Of a DNA stretch of 38,168 nt, positions 19,138 through 26,888 are shown in pieces. Every line of letters begins with the position of its first letter. Position 1 is the first letter of the stretch. The DNA is from Anaerolineae bacterium. GTDB lineage: Bacteria; Chloroflexota; Anaerolineae; Anaerolineales; E44-bin32. The notes beneath the pieces are model-generated. The model saw nothing but the letters and a program-made list of their open reading frames with translations. It had not been told where the DNA came from and ran no database searches. A program made the translations under genes and the position numbers. The DNA is taken from contig JAUWHR010000090.1 in the NCBI GenBank assembly GCA_030605795.1, forward strand, positions 1 to 38,168, written 5' to 3'.

Positions 19138-20433
19138 TCAAGCAACGGACTCGGCCGTCGAATTCTTCTCAATCGAGGTTTCTAGCACAGATGGATCTGT
19201 GGTGTAGAACTTAATCCAAAGAGCGAAGCCTTTGTGTTGAAGCCGATAAATGCCTCTAGTTCCCTCTTTCGAGAGAATGATATACCTATCGCGCAAAGCT
19301 TTAATGGCATTGGATAGAGTGGAATCCTTACCCTTGAATTTGGCTCGGATATTCTTCTTAGATACCCAGTCATCAAGATTGTCAGCCATGATGCGAAGGA
19401 CTTGTCGGTAGCTATCCTTCTGAATCTTGTTGTAAAAGTTATCCCGATAATAGCGGTCACCAATGAGCTCGAGGGCGCCTCCTACTCCCAATGCTCCTTG
19501 GACTACATCATCGCGATCAATAAGATCATCTTGATCAGCTGCAAATGCTGAATAACCAAATTGCTGGATGAAGTGATGATAACCTTCTGAGAACGCCACC
19601 AAAAAATAACGGGCTTCATCATTGATCTGGGTTTGCTCTTCATTGTCCTCGTTCGCTTTTTCTATATACCTATCTATTACCTGGATGACTTCGTCATTGG
19701 TAAGCCGCCCCAACTCGAGGTGTTCGAATAGCCTAAGAGAAGACGGATGGCTCTCTCTGAGCACATTTCGCAATTCTGACAGACCAACTAACCCGACCAT
19801 TACTCTATCGCATCCTCGCCTTTGCAACCGCTCCAATAGCAACTTAAAGAATGACCCAAGATCGAGGGCTCTAGAGGCGTTGTCAGCCTCATCGATTAGT
19901 ATCAGAACACCATTGTAGTGCGCATTAAAAAGCTCCATACCCTGGATTTGGCTACATACTCTTTCGACAGTTTCCGCCAAAGAATAAGCAAATCTCTCAA
20001 GCAATGTTTCATCGGGCTTGGAACCGTCAGCTGGGCTTATTCGAAATCCGCTTACCTCAAGACGCTGGAGAAAAGACCAGGTGTCAGATAAGAATTTTCT
20101 CGCCTTCTCTGAATTACCCAATTCCTTCTCTAGCCCCAGCTCTATTTTCTTTACGAGCCCCAATTGGGTTGTATTCTGATCAATGTCGGTATCTATAACC
20201 AAGAAATTGAATTCGTTTTCATTGACGGGGATCTCTCCCCTCGCTACAAAGCCCAGGTAATTCATGATTGATGACTTACCAATGCCTCTTTCACCGGTAA
20301 TGAGGAAATTTGAGGGTTGCCCGGACCTCGTCTGGAATAAATACGATTCGAGCCTTAATATTTCATTCAGCCGACCTACAAACATCCCGGGGTTGACAGG
20401 GTAATTCGGATTGAATGGGTTAATTTTTGGCAT
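19138..20433 (-). CDS. AAA/ORC-CDC6-like ATPase with C-terminal winged helix (cassette gene)
   Basis: A 431-residue ATPase. Near the N-terminus come NPFNPNYPVNPGMFVGR, then Walker A GERGIGKSS (47-55) and Walker B VLILIDEAD (176-184), a sensor-like strand (RVMVGLVGLSEL), and a C-terminal winged-helix region around residues 335-400. This is the layout of archaeal-type or Cdc6-like AAA proteins, also used as regulators or defence ATPases paired with nucleases. ATG 20433 has AGGAGA eight bases upstream. An attC follows its stop at 50 bases. A degenerate attC at 20664-20767 may separate it from the next gene pair, giving it its own cassette with a 230-base leader. Confidence 0.75.
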   Translation of the reverse strand: MPKINPFNPNYPVNPGMFVGRLNEILRLESYLFQTRSGQPSNFLITGERGIGKSSIMNYLGFVARGEIPVNENEFNFLVIDTDIDQNTTQLGLVKKIELGLEKELGNSEKARKFLSDTWSFLQRLEVSGFRISPADGSKPDETLLERFAYSLAETVERVCSQIQGMELFNAHYNGVLILIDEADNASRALDLGSFFKLLLERLQRRGCDRVMVGLVGLSELRNVLRESHPSSLRLFEHLELGRLTNDEVIQVIDRYIEKANEDNEEQTQINDEARYFLVAFSEGYHHFIQQFGYSAFAADQDDLIDRDDVVQGALGVGGALELIGDRYYRDNFYNKIQKDSYRQVLRIMADNLDDWVSKKNIRAKFKGKDSTLSNAIKALRDRYIILSKEGTRGIYRLQHKGFALWIKFYTTDPSVLETSIEKNSTAESVA

Positions 20434-20663
20434 TGCTCGAATCTCCTAATAATAAGATATCACCATATCTGCTGGTTTCAACTAGGGATTACATGGAATT
20501 AATTCTATACAGTACCCCATTCGGGCGGGTAAAAGCGTATGCGTGATAGTTTACCAATGCTCAATACTATCGTGTTTATATGATGTTATTCTGTGTGTTG
20601 AAATATCCCTACAAAACTGATCCCATCGACGTATCCTAGACTTGACAGCCTGGCCGCTACCAG

Positions 20664-20767
20664 GCCATTCATTGAGCTGATAGCGGTTCCAGTCAATCTG
20701 GATGAACGATCAAGCCCAGTCAAGCTGGATGGAGGACTGGACGAGCGGTCTGCTGCAGTGGCTTAGG
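20664..20767 (-). repeat. Degenerate attC-like site
   Basis: GCCATTC then GAGCTGATAGCGG at 20664-20693 resembles GCCTAAC with GAGCTGAGCGG of the other attCs. GCAGTGGCTTAGGAGCC at 20755-20771 resembles GCGAGTGGTTAAGCGGCC. The span is 104 bp and sits 15 bases 3' of the 355-residue gene. Both core sites have lost the AAC/GTT triplet, so it is probably inactive. The remainder of 20434-20781 shows nothing else. Confidence 0.4.
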
Positions 20768-20781
20768 AGCCACACAAATGA

Positions 20782-21849
20782 TTATTGATCGAAAAATTTT
20801 GCGACTTCTTGATCTGTCTCTCTTGTGGCGGCTGACAGATCGAAAATCGCACAAATCCCCCCACTCTCCCCACGATAGTCCTTATTCTGTTCAAAAACCT
20901 CTAGTAAGCTATATTCAGTTCTTTTCGCAATTGCTACAATCACTTTTCTAACGAATGACTTTTCTTGGTCTGCACCTAACACATACAGTCTTTCAATGTC
21001 ATTATTTGCATGGTAAAGGGCCTTATTAACATAGGTATCGACACGTCGCCATGGCATGGGTTGCGCAACAAGAAGGAAACCATAGCTCGAGATCTCACTC
21101 TTCCTATCCCACAGCTCATCGGGAGAATTTGGATATTCATTAATGAAGGAAGCTATATGATTAACGATTTCCCTCAGTTCATCAACGATTTGACTTCTTA
21201 GAGGAGAATAACGGACTCTCTTGGCTAGGTCAGCAACTTCACGAATATATACACCAGTGAAATAGCCTCGACTATCCATAGTGCTATAGTGGCCCAGATA
21301 GTAGGCTATTTCTTCGTCAACTTCAATCGCCGTGTCTAGATATCGTCTTTCGAAGTCACTTAAGGCGTAAGGATGTCCTTTCGAGATTGTCCGTCTTGAA
21401 AGTTGCAGAACAGCAGCTTTCCGTGGCAAATGAGGTACTACCTCTTTAATCCCCCGAAACATCGCCTTCTTAAAAAAGTAGTAGATGCCGTTAATTAGGT
21501 TTTGATCTTGGTCATCAAATGGCCTGATCCTTAATATCAATTCCTCCTCTTCAAGCTCATCAGGTGTCTCTTCATGGACCCAATCTATCTTAGCCTTACT
21601 TATCCAGCCAACTGGCAACTCCTTTTGTAAGTATGAGACTGAATTATTAACTACTTCTTCGATATTGCTTGCTATTGCGCGCTTCTCTAATGCTCGGTGC
21701 TTCAAACACCCAGCAATTGATCTGTATACATATGACCTAAAAGAATTCAGCTTAGGAATAACGTCGAATAACAGCTTTAGAAATGCTAGAACTGGAACCG
21801 TTGCACCAATAAATGCAAATATATCTTTGAGTGAGATTCCAAAAATCAT
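20782..21849 (-). CDS. Unknown membrane-anchored protein, first-helix type (cassette gene)
   Basis: A 355-residue protein not recognised. A hydrophobic helix near residues 8-28 is followed by a basic stretch and then a mostly helical, charged soluble region, suggesting a cytoplasmic domain held at the membrane. No catalytic motif is visible. ATG 21849 has AGGAG nine bases upstream, overlapping the stop of the 87-residue gene that precedes it by 12 bases, so the two are translated together. The pair lies between the attC at 22162-22264 and the degenerate site at 20664-20767 and is likely one cassette. Confidence 0.65.
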   Translation of the reverse strand: MIFGISLKDIFAFIGATVPVLAFLKLLFDVIPKLNSFRSYVYRSIAGCLKHRALEKRAIASNIEEVVNNSVSYLQKELPVGWISKAKIDWVHEETPDELEEEELILRIRPFDDQDQNLINGIYYFFKKAMFRGIKEVVPHLPRKAAVLQLSRRTISKGHPYALSDFERRYLDTAIEVDEEIAYYLGHYSTMDSRGYFTGVYIREVADLAKRVRYSPLRSQIVDELREIVNHIASFINEYPNSPDELWDRKSEISSYGFLLVAQPMPWRRVDTYVNKALYHANNDIERLYVLGADQEKSFVRKVIVAIAKRTEYSLLEVFEQNKDYRGESGGICAIFDLSAATRETDQEVAKFFDQ

Positions 21850-21861
21850 CAGCTATAGCTC

Positions 21862-22125
21862 CTACTCTAATTTAGAGATGCATTCGGCGTTGGAGCAAAT
21901 AACATGGATCATTTCATCTCTGCGTAATAGACCCCACAAGTTATCCAAAGTGATTACTACATCACAATGCATGCATGTAAGATCCCCCTGTTCTATTCCG
22001 TCATAAATACGAAGAGACTTGAGTAATCTTTGCAAATCCTCTTCGTGAACAACCTTTATATGTGTCCTTCTGAAGAGGTATCGCAGAGAAAGTAGGAATC
22101 TCTTTATTCGCTCCAGCAAGCTCAT
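21862..22125 (-). CDS. Small CxxC-type putative zinc-binding protein (cassette gene)
   Basis: An 87-residue protein with a basic N-terminus (SLLERIKRFLLSLRYLFRRT) and a C-terminal pair of cysteine motifs, CMHC and CSNAEC, spaced about 27 residues apart, likely a zinc knuckle. ATG 22125 has AAGGA six bases upstream and begins 37 bases after the attC core at 22162. It is coupled to the membrane-anchored 355-residue gene. Function unknown; an adaptor or antitoxin-like partner is possible but unsupported. Confidence 0.65.
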   Translation of the reverse strand: MSLLERIKRFLLSLRYLFRRTHIKVVHEEDLQRLLKSLRIYDGIEQGDLTCMHCDVVITLDNLWGLLRRDEMIHVICSNAECISKLE

Positions 22126-22161
22126 CTTATATCCTTGTTTGCGCTAGAGTAATGCTATTCT

Positions 22162-22264
22162 GCCTAATGGTGCGCGAGATGAGCGGAACCCCCAAGGTGC
22201 GTTGCGCCAAAGGTACAAAAGCGCCGCAGTGGGGCGAAGCGCAGACCCCGGTTTCTTGTTGACG
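22162..22264 (-). repeat. attC-like site
   Basis: GCCTAAT (22162-22168) and GTTGACG (22258-22264) bound 103 bp. The inner segment GCGAGATGAGCGG matches the shared attC motif. One core is off consensus (T for C at its last position). It separates the mini-HNH gene from the 87/355 gene pair. Confidence 0.55.
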
Positions 22265-22326
22265 ATGGCGGAGACCCTTCGAAAAAGCCCTACAGAGATT
22301 GCACCACAACTTTGGCAACCATACCC

Positions 22327-22557
22327 TCAGCGCTTGCCGTATGAGCGGGTATTCCTGTGGCAAGTAACACACATAGCCGTCAGGTTGCCCAAGTGATCTC
22401 CTCCACCAGCGGACCTATGATGCGCATGCCAAGCTCCTCGCAGCTTGTGCGGGCATCTTGAACCTGCCCTATGATGCGAGCAGACGCGCATTCTACACTC
22501 GCAACGTCCTCTTGCTCTTTCAAAGAGCTTCTGTCGTGTTTCTTCTGAAATTGCCAT
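22327..22557 (-). CDS. Mini HNH nuclease-like protein (cassette gene)
   Basis: A 76-residue protein that is nearly all HNH module: RGRCECRMRVC, HHRAGSRCPH, WHAHHRSAGG, then GDHLGNLTAMCVTCH and a basic tail. The paired cysteines and HH...GN...CxxCH order fit an HNH zinc-binding fold. ATG 22557 has AAGGAG upstream. It is the first gene after recombinase remnant R1, whose stop is 100 bases upstream, with a GTTAAAC core site between them. It ends about 60 bases before an attC, so it is the most proximal cassette of this zone. Confidence 0.65.
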   Translation of the reverse strand: MAISEETRQKLFERARGRCECRMRVCSHHRAGSRCPHKLRGAWHAHHRSAGGGDHLGNLTAMCVTCHRNTRSYGKR

Positions 22558-22621
22558 TTTTCTTCTCCTTCTTACAGCAGTCAGCGATCGATGCCACTAA
22601 ATTTTTAATAGTCGAAATCAA

Positions 22622-22628
22622 GTTTAAC
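22622..22628 (-). repeat. Candidate attI-like or attC core site after recombinase remnant R1
   Basis: Read on the minus strand, GTTAAAC (a perfect GTTRRRY) lies 28 bases after the recombinase stop and 64 bases before the ATG of the mini-HNH gene. It parallels the GTTAGAC site after R3 at 33142. A seven-base match alone is weak; the position is the evidence. Confidence 0.35.
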
Positions 22629-22656
22629 CGCCACCTGAAGGTTGGAGAGATTTTCC

Positions 22657-23075
22657 CTATAGCTCCTCCAGCTCCATCCTCGCGACCGCTACCTCCAGAT
22701 CCCACTCGATTGGTTTGGTGTAACGGGCAGTGCTATCAACCCGTTTAGGACCTATGAGGTGCTTTACCGTCACCAGGTCAACCCCCTTGTCAAGTATGCT
22801 TCGAACGAAGGCGTTCCTTAGAACATGATGGCTGCATCGCGTTTGCTACCATGCATCTGAACCACCCGCAGCAGCCGGTGGTAGAGTCTCTCATCAAGCG
22901 ATCGGGGAGCTCTTGGCAGTTCTCCAAGATTTCGCACTCGAACCGGGTTCTCCTTGATGTGGCCCTCTTGGATGGCCCAGGAGAAGTAAGCCCTAAGCGA
23001 CGACTGGCGCCGGTTTATCGTGTCGAGCTTACTTTGATGAAAGTACATGGCACCCAACTTCGCCAAAGCCACCAA
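22657..23075 (-). pseudogene. Tyrosine recombinase remnant R1, internally deleted
   Basis: Residues of the core-binding domain (KLGAMYFHQS, INRRQSSLRAYFSWAIQEG, ENPVRVRNLG, APRSLDERLYHRLLRVV) read cleanly to RDAAIM. The sequence then jumps into the region that encodes HVLRHTFARS in copy R4, with a frame loss, so the Box I arginine and the catalytic lysine region are deleted. The C-terminal end with ARYTKP remains. The stop is TAG at 22657-22659. It is closest to R4, and homology continues upstream to about 23302. Confidence 0.8.
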
Positions 23076-23302
23076 TTCTCACAGTTATTGTATCGCACCG
23101 ATCTCAAGAAATCCTGAGTGAGTGGGATTATACATGCCAACATACTGGAGTTCTGAGCCATTCTCGAGAAATGGTACTGATCTTCAAATACTTGAAAATA
23201 AATTCACATCAAACTTGGATAGGGCCAATCCAGAGGTAATAATCAACCTATAAAGACTGAAAAATGCTCCTGGGACTTCATGGAGCGCTCTGTCGTGCGT
23301 CA
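22851..23302 (-). repeat. Long direct repeat shared with 37551-38006
   Basis: The recombinase N-terminal part plus about 185 bases of 5' leader is present twice in the same orientation, with scattered substitutions and small indels. The leader contains the near-perfect palindrome CCATTCTCGAGAAATGG (23158-23174). No gene is visible in 23118-23302. Confidence 0.75.
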
Positions 23303-23322
23303 TCTTCCCTTAAGCCGATTCT

Positions 23323-23712
23323 CTACCTGTGTTTAACGGCACCGCGATATCCCAGCCAAGTATAAAATGCGATAGCAAACACACCTATTACAACTGACCA
23401 AGGAAATCCCAACCCCCTTGGCACACGCCCCACCATTTCGGAAATACCAACAAGGGCAACCATAGTGAAAGTGGTAACCACTCCTACAATGATCCAATCT
23501 CTCTTTGTACTAGCCATCAACTCTCGGCCTGTTGTTAGTCTGAGCGCAGTGAAGGTAAAGAAAATGCCAAGGACAATAAGCCCCAACACCGTCATGAGCT
23601 GGCGGGCACTCAGACCAAGGGGTTCCCTGACAAGAGCAAGGAACATAAACGCTATATTACCTAGCGCTATGGCCCTTATTATCTCTTGCAGCAAGATTCG
23701 TCTCAACCTCAT
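23323..23712 (-). CDS. Small membrane protein with four predicted helices
   Basis: A protein of about 129 residues, not recognised. Four hydrophobic helices are visible: around IIRAIALGNIAFMFLALV, LMTVLGLIVLGIFFTFTA, WIIVGVVTTFTMVALVG and WSVVIGVFAIAFYTWLG, with a basic N-terminus. I choose the ATG at 23712 because AAGGAG lies six to seven bases upstream. The frame extends to 23748 without a ribosome site there. It sits alone between remnant R1 and the lipid-headgroup operon, with no attC nearby, so it does not look like a cassette gene. Confidence 0.6.
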   Translation of the reverse strand: MRLRRILLQEIIRAIALGNIAFMFLALVREPLGLSARQLMTVLGLIVLGIFFTFTALRLTTGRELMASTKRDWIIVGVVTTFTMVALVGISEMVGRVPRGLGFPWSVVIGVFAIAFYTWLGYRGAVKHR

Positions 23713-23895
23713 GACTCTCTCCTTATCTATACCCAGCTTATCATACATTACGCCAGGAACTGATGCCTACTCAGAAATCGGTGGGACTGGCGAACTGTCC
23801 AGGTCTTGGTATGTCGCTTGCGAACGCTCTCCCTTGATTGCAACGCTTTCTTACCTCGCCTGATGACCTTCAGTAGCCAGAAAGTCACCCATCAG

Positions 23896-23932
23896 TAACA
23901 AGCGGCCAAGTGGCCGCTTGTTCTTTTCTCAC
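23896..23932. terminator. Hairpin terminator after the CDP-alcohol phosphatidyltransferase operon
   Basis: AACAAGCGGCCA and TGGCCGCTTGTT form a 12-bp perfect stem with a two-base loop, followed on the plus strand by CTTTTCT and preceded by A-rich sequence for the minus strand. It lies about 60 bases 3' of the minus-strand operon. The rest of 23713-23993 shows nothing. Confidence 0.6.
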
Positions 23933-23993
23933 CTAATGGCAATTTGAGGACTGGAGCTGGAGGCCAAGTCCACGGACAAGCCGTTCCTCCCAT

Positions 23994-25268
23994 CTACCCT
24001 TGACGCCCGACAAACCCCCGGTCTGCCCGCCGCAGATGCAAACCAGCACGCATGGCGTACACGATGCCCGTGATCACAGCATGTAGTGCCATCGCCACCA
24101 GCGCGTAGAATGGCCGACCAAAGACGACGCCCAGCAACATATAAATGGAGTAGATGTTACGCCGGCCATCAAATCGACGGAAATGGCGATCGAACGGAGC
24201 ATAATCGGCCAGCGTAATGCCCATCACTTGGCGAAACTGCATGGAAACGTGTCGGGCGAAGGAATCGAACAGCAACATCATAAAGCCGACCGCCAGCACA
24301 GCCAGCGATGGCCACAACCTGTAGGCCGCCCAGGTATAGGCGATGTACCACGATTGCTCGTAAAGGAGATCGAAGGAGTGCTCCAACTGCCCTAACCGGG
24401 TCGCCAACGCCTTAACCCGGGCCAGCTTGCCATCTACGCCGTCCATGACGTTGACCACGAGAGCCAAAAGCACTGCCGGCCCCAGCCAACCCAGGAGAAA
24501 TAACCCACTGACGGTAAAACCCACTAGGCTGGTTATCACCGTCATCTGGTTGGGCGTGATAGGGGAATCGGTCAGGTGAAGGGTGAGCCAGTTCTCCAGG
24601 GGGCGGTTTACATACCAGGCCAGCACGTCTAGCGTCCGTTTCTGGGCACCAATCACCAGGGCGCGCTTGCACCGCCTGGCATCTGCATCGGACGTCACCG
24701 CGCACCAGAAGGGCTCCACGTGCCGCCGCACCTCTGCCACATAGAGGTCCGATGGCTTAACGTCCATGACTTTCACTGCCGGTAGGCGCATCAGGCCAGC
24801 CGGCCAGGTCAGCGCATCAGCATCGGCGGCTAGCTTTTCCAGATCGGACCGGGTCAGGAATGCAGCCCCAGCATACCCCCCTTCCAATAATGGGCTACCG
24901 GTCTTCTCGTCACCCAGGAGAGCAGTCGTACCCGCCGCAACCAGGCTCTCTAACAAGGCGCCCTCGATCACATAGTGAGCCTCAACAATGAGCAAGTTAT
25001 CCTCGGTCGCCTCAAGACACGCCTTCAGAGGAAAGTCAGCTTCACTCGGAGCTGTCAGATAGCTCACCTGTACGCCCAGCGAGGCCAGATCGCCAACAAC
25101 CGACACGATGCTCGGCTGATCTTGGGGACAAACAGTCAGGATGGCCTGCCGCCAATCATACATTCGCAGAACCTGCAACTGGCGGCGAATGAGGGGCACG
25201 CCACATACCGGTCGAAGGGCCAGCGGAATGCCTCCCACTCGCCGATGGGTCAAAATCAACACTTGCAT
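23994..25268 (-). CDS. CDP-alcohol phosphatidyltransferase with a degenerate nucleotidyltransferase-like N-domain (DIPP-synthase-like)
   Basis: About 424 residues. The N-terminal 230 residues look like a nucleotidyltransferase fold whose signature is eroded: the usual GxGxR loop is replaced by THRRVGGIP. The C-terminal part is a membrane CDP-alcohol phosphatidyltransferase with D276, D279-G280, A283-R284 and G293. After G293 it reads QLEHSFD, so the third canonical aspartate is H297 and D300 is shifted by one. The arrangement resembles the bifunctional IPCT-DIPPS enzymes that make di-myo-inositol phosphate or inositol phospholipids. The separate active cytidylyltransferase upstream (seven bases away) probably supplies the CDP-alcohol. 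The ATG at 25268 is preferred over 25274 because AGAGGG is then six bases upstream. Confidence 0.75.
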   Translation of the reverse strand: MQVLILTHRRVGGIPLALRPVCGVPLIRRQLQVLRMYDWRQAILTVCPQDQPSIVSVVGDLASLGVQVSYLTAPSEADFPLKACLEATEDNLLIVEAHYVIEGALLESLVAAGTTALLGDEKTGSPLLEGGYAGAAFLTRSDLEKLAADADALTWPAGLMRLPAVKVMDVKPSDLYVAEVRRHVEPFWCAVTSDADARRCKRALVIGAQKRTLDVLAWYVNRPLENWLTLHLTDSPITPNQMTVITSLVGFTVSGLFLLGWLGPAVLLALVVNVMDGVDGKLARVKALATRLGQLEHSFDLLYEQSWYIAYTWAAYRLWPSLAVLAVGFMMLLFDSFARHVSMQFRQVMGITLADYAPFDRHFRRFDGRRNIYSIYMLLGVVFGRPFYALVAMALHAVITGIVYAMRAGLHLRRADRGFVGRQG

Positions 25269-25281
25269 AACCATCCCTCTT

Positions 25282-26010
25282 CTAGCCAGCTATCAGCGCC
25301 CTACGGCGTAACACAGAGCTAGCGTATCGCAAGTCATCCGGCGTGTCCACATCCAGCCAAAATGACCCCGAGACGTCACATGTGCCTAAAGGATCGCCAC
25401 TGGCTATCATATGTCGCACAGCGCGGGTTATTGAACAGGGGCCATCGTGCAGGCAGATGGATATGTTATGAAAAATGCGTGGGGTAAAGAAAAAAACGCC
25501 GGTATCAAGCGCGTTAAACCGCACCAGATCTTTGCCAATGTATACAACAAAACCTTTCTCATCCACCCAAACCTTCGTCGCGTCACTGATCTGCGTAAGG
25601 GCGTGAGCCCGACGATCCATACAGAGTATGTGGCTACGTCCGGCGCAAGCGAGCAGACTCTCTAGAATGGCGGTTGAGATCATGTGATCGGCCATCGAAA
25701 CGACAAAAGGTTCATTTTGGACAAAGGGCTGGCTGGCCAGGAGAGAGGTCGCGTTTCCCTGCCGGTAGTGTACATTGGGCAGATACTGGATGCTAATGCC
25801 ATACCGGTTTCCATCGCCTAGGTATTGCCGCAGCAAGTGGCCCTTGTGCCCTGCCACCACACCCAACCGGTTGAAGCCGGCCTGAACGAAGGCTTCGATG
25901 GTATAGTCAATCAGCGGCCGTCCCAACACTAGCACAAGCGGTTTGGGAAACTCACGCGTCAAGGATTTCAACCGTATGCCAGCTCCTGCAGCAAGAATCA
26001 CACCTTTCAT
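25282..26010 (-). CDS. Inositol-1-phosphate cytidylyltransferase-like sugar/alcohol nucleotidyltransferase
   Basis: A protein of 242 residues. Signature residues: LAAGAGIRL (6-14) and K23 in PKPL, nucleotide binding; MADH at 106-109, metal and substrate binding; SDATKVWVD near 142-150; IGKDLVRFNALDTGVFF around 158-174. The DAT and NAxDTG blocks are typical of inositol-phosphate cytidylyltransferases (CTP + inositol-1-phosphate to CDP-inositol), with LicC-like choline-phosphate enzymes the nearest alternative. I choose ATG 26010, which has AGGAGGGG directly upstream, over the frame extension to 26043. It is the first gene of a two-gene operon with the phosphatidyltransferase. Confidence 0.8.
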   Translation of the reverse strand: MKGVILAAGAGIRLKSLTREFPKPLVLVLGRPLIDYTIEAFVQAGFNRLGVVAGHKGHLLRQYLGDGNRYGISIQYLPNVHYRQGNATSLLASQPFVQNEPFVVSMADHMISTAILESLLACAGRSHILCMDRRAHALTQISDATKVWVDEKGFVVYIGKDLVRFNALDTGVFFFTPRIFHNISICLHDGPCSITRAVRHMIASGDPLGTCDVSGSFWLDVDTPDDLRYASSVLRRRALIAG

Positions 26011-26040
26011 CTCCCCTCCTTGTTCTAGTTGCCAGGCACA

Positions 26041-26070
26041 CAAAAGAAGCCGGGCTTGCGGCCCAGCTTC
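26041..26070 (-). terminator. Leader hairpin with U-run upstream of the cytidylyltransferase operon
   Basis: On the minus strand GAAGCTGGGC and GCCCGGCTTC pair (one mismatch) around CGCAA and are followed by TTTTG. It sits 30 bases upstream of the ATG at 26010. It could be a terminator for lost upstream sequence or an attenuator in the operon leader. No riboswitch fold is recognised. Confidence 0.45.
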
Positions 26071-26763
26071 CTAATCCAACGAAGGGTCTCGGCATTAGGT
26101 AGCGGTCTGCGCATTCGCTGTTGAGTAGGTCTTCGCCTTTCAATGCGGTGCGTTCGACGTCCCCACTTTACTGACCTTTTTGCCTTACGCTATGAGGTTT
26201 GCTGGCAGGCTTGAGAGAGAAGACTCTCCAGCTCGTCGCAATGAGATTTCCCCCACAAATTGATTCCTCGGCTCCCTTGTTGAGGATTCGCCTGGGCCCT
26301 GCAGTGTATGCATTATTGATATCGCTTCGACTGCTCGTTACCTATTATACAACCACATTCTCTGACTTCTGTAAATCCATTGATAATGCAACCGATGCTT
26401 GGGCTAGCGCCCCCCTCCGGCTCCAGATCTTGATTGCAACCAAATTCCCTATAGGAGGTTTAGGGTGCTACCCACTGATCCACATCACTAACACAAGCCA
26501 GGATATAGCGATCCACGTGGCGACGGTGCAGTTCAGCAAAAGCAGACGGTGATCGTTTTGCTCTATGGGTAAGCACATCGTCCTCTATGTCTGCCAGCTC
26601 AAATTCCCCCCCTTGAGAGGTCAAGTCCTAGATTTGCTGTAAAAACAACAGCATGAATCAAGCTGAACGGCGGAGAATCCTTCCCGAATCAGACACCTGA
26701 GTGATTTTTGGCCATATCGATGCCATCATTTTGGCATAATGAGAACGATCTGTACTTATTAAC
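26071..26763. other. Intergenic region with no supported gene
   Basis: The region separates two divergent units. It holds a plus-strand open frame (26199-26552) with no family resemblance and no convincing ribosome site, so I do not call it. No attC, hairpin or repeat stands out. Confidence 0.5.
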
Positions 26764-26791
26764 TTGAGTTTAGAGTATAATTGACTATAAT
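26764..26791 (+). promoter_or_regulatory. Promoter of the TM-helix repeat protein gene
   Basis: TTGAGT (26764-26769) and TATAAT (26786-26791) are 16 bases apart. A second TATAAT at 26776-26781 overlaps the spacer. The leader to the ATG at 26889 would be about 90 bases. Confidence 0.5.
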
Positions 26792-26888
26792 TCGGAGGAC
26801 AGGTCGTCAACTTACTACCAGGGGACACTCAATTCTTCCGCAAGCATATCCGTACAGCTATACAATATATCGAAAGGAGAGAAACTGG

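Noticed and set aside
22127-22372. Minus-strand frame with a CxxxxC cluster overlapping the mini-HNH gene and the attC
   Set aside because: Runs through an attC site and out of frame with the HNH gene; no ribosome site, likely chance.
26041-26160. Short basic minus-strand frame ending RKLGRKPGFFCVPGN as a real gene
   Set aside because: Its end is encoded by the leader hairpin, composition is arginine-rich, and no start with a ribosome site is seen.
26199-26552. Plus-strand open frame of 117 codons upstream of the TM-helix gene
   Set aside because: No family resemblance, no ribosome site, no domain pattern; it lies in the divergent intergenic region.
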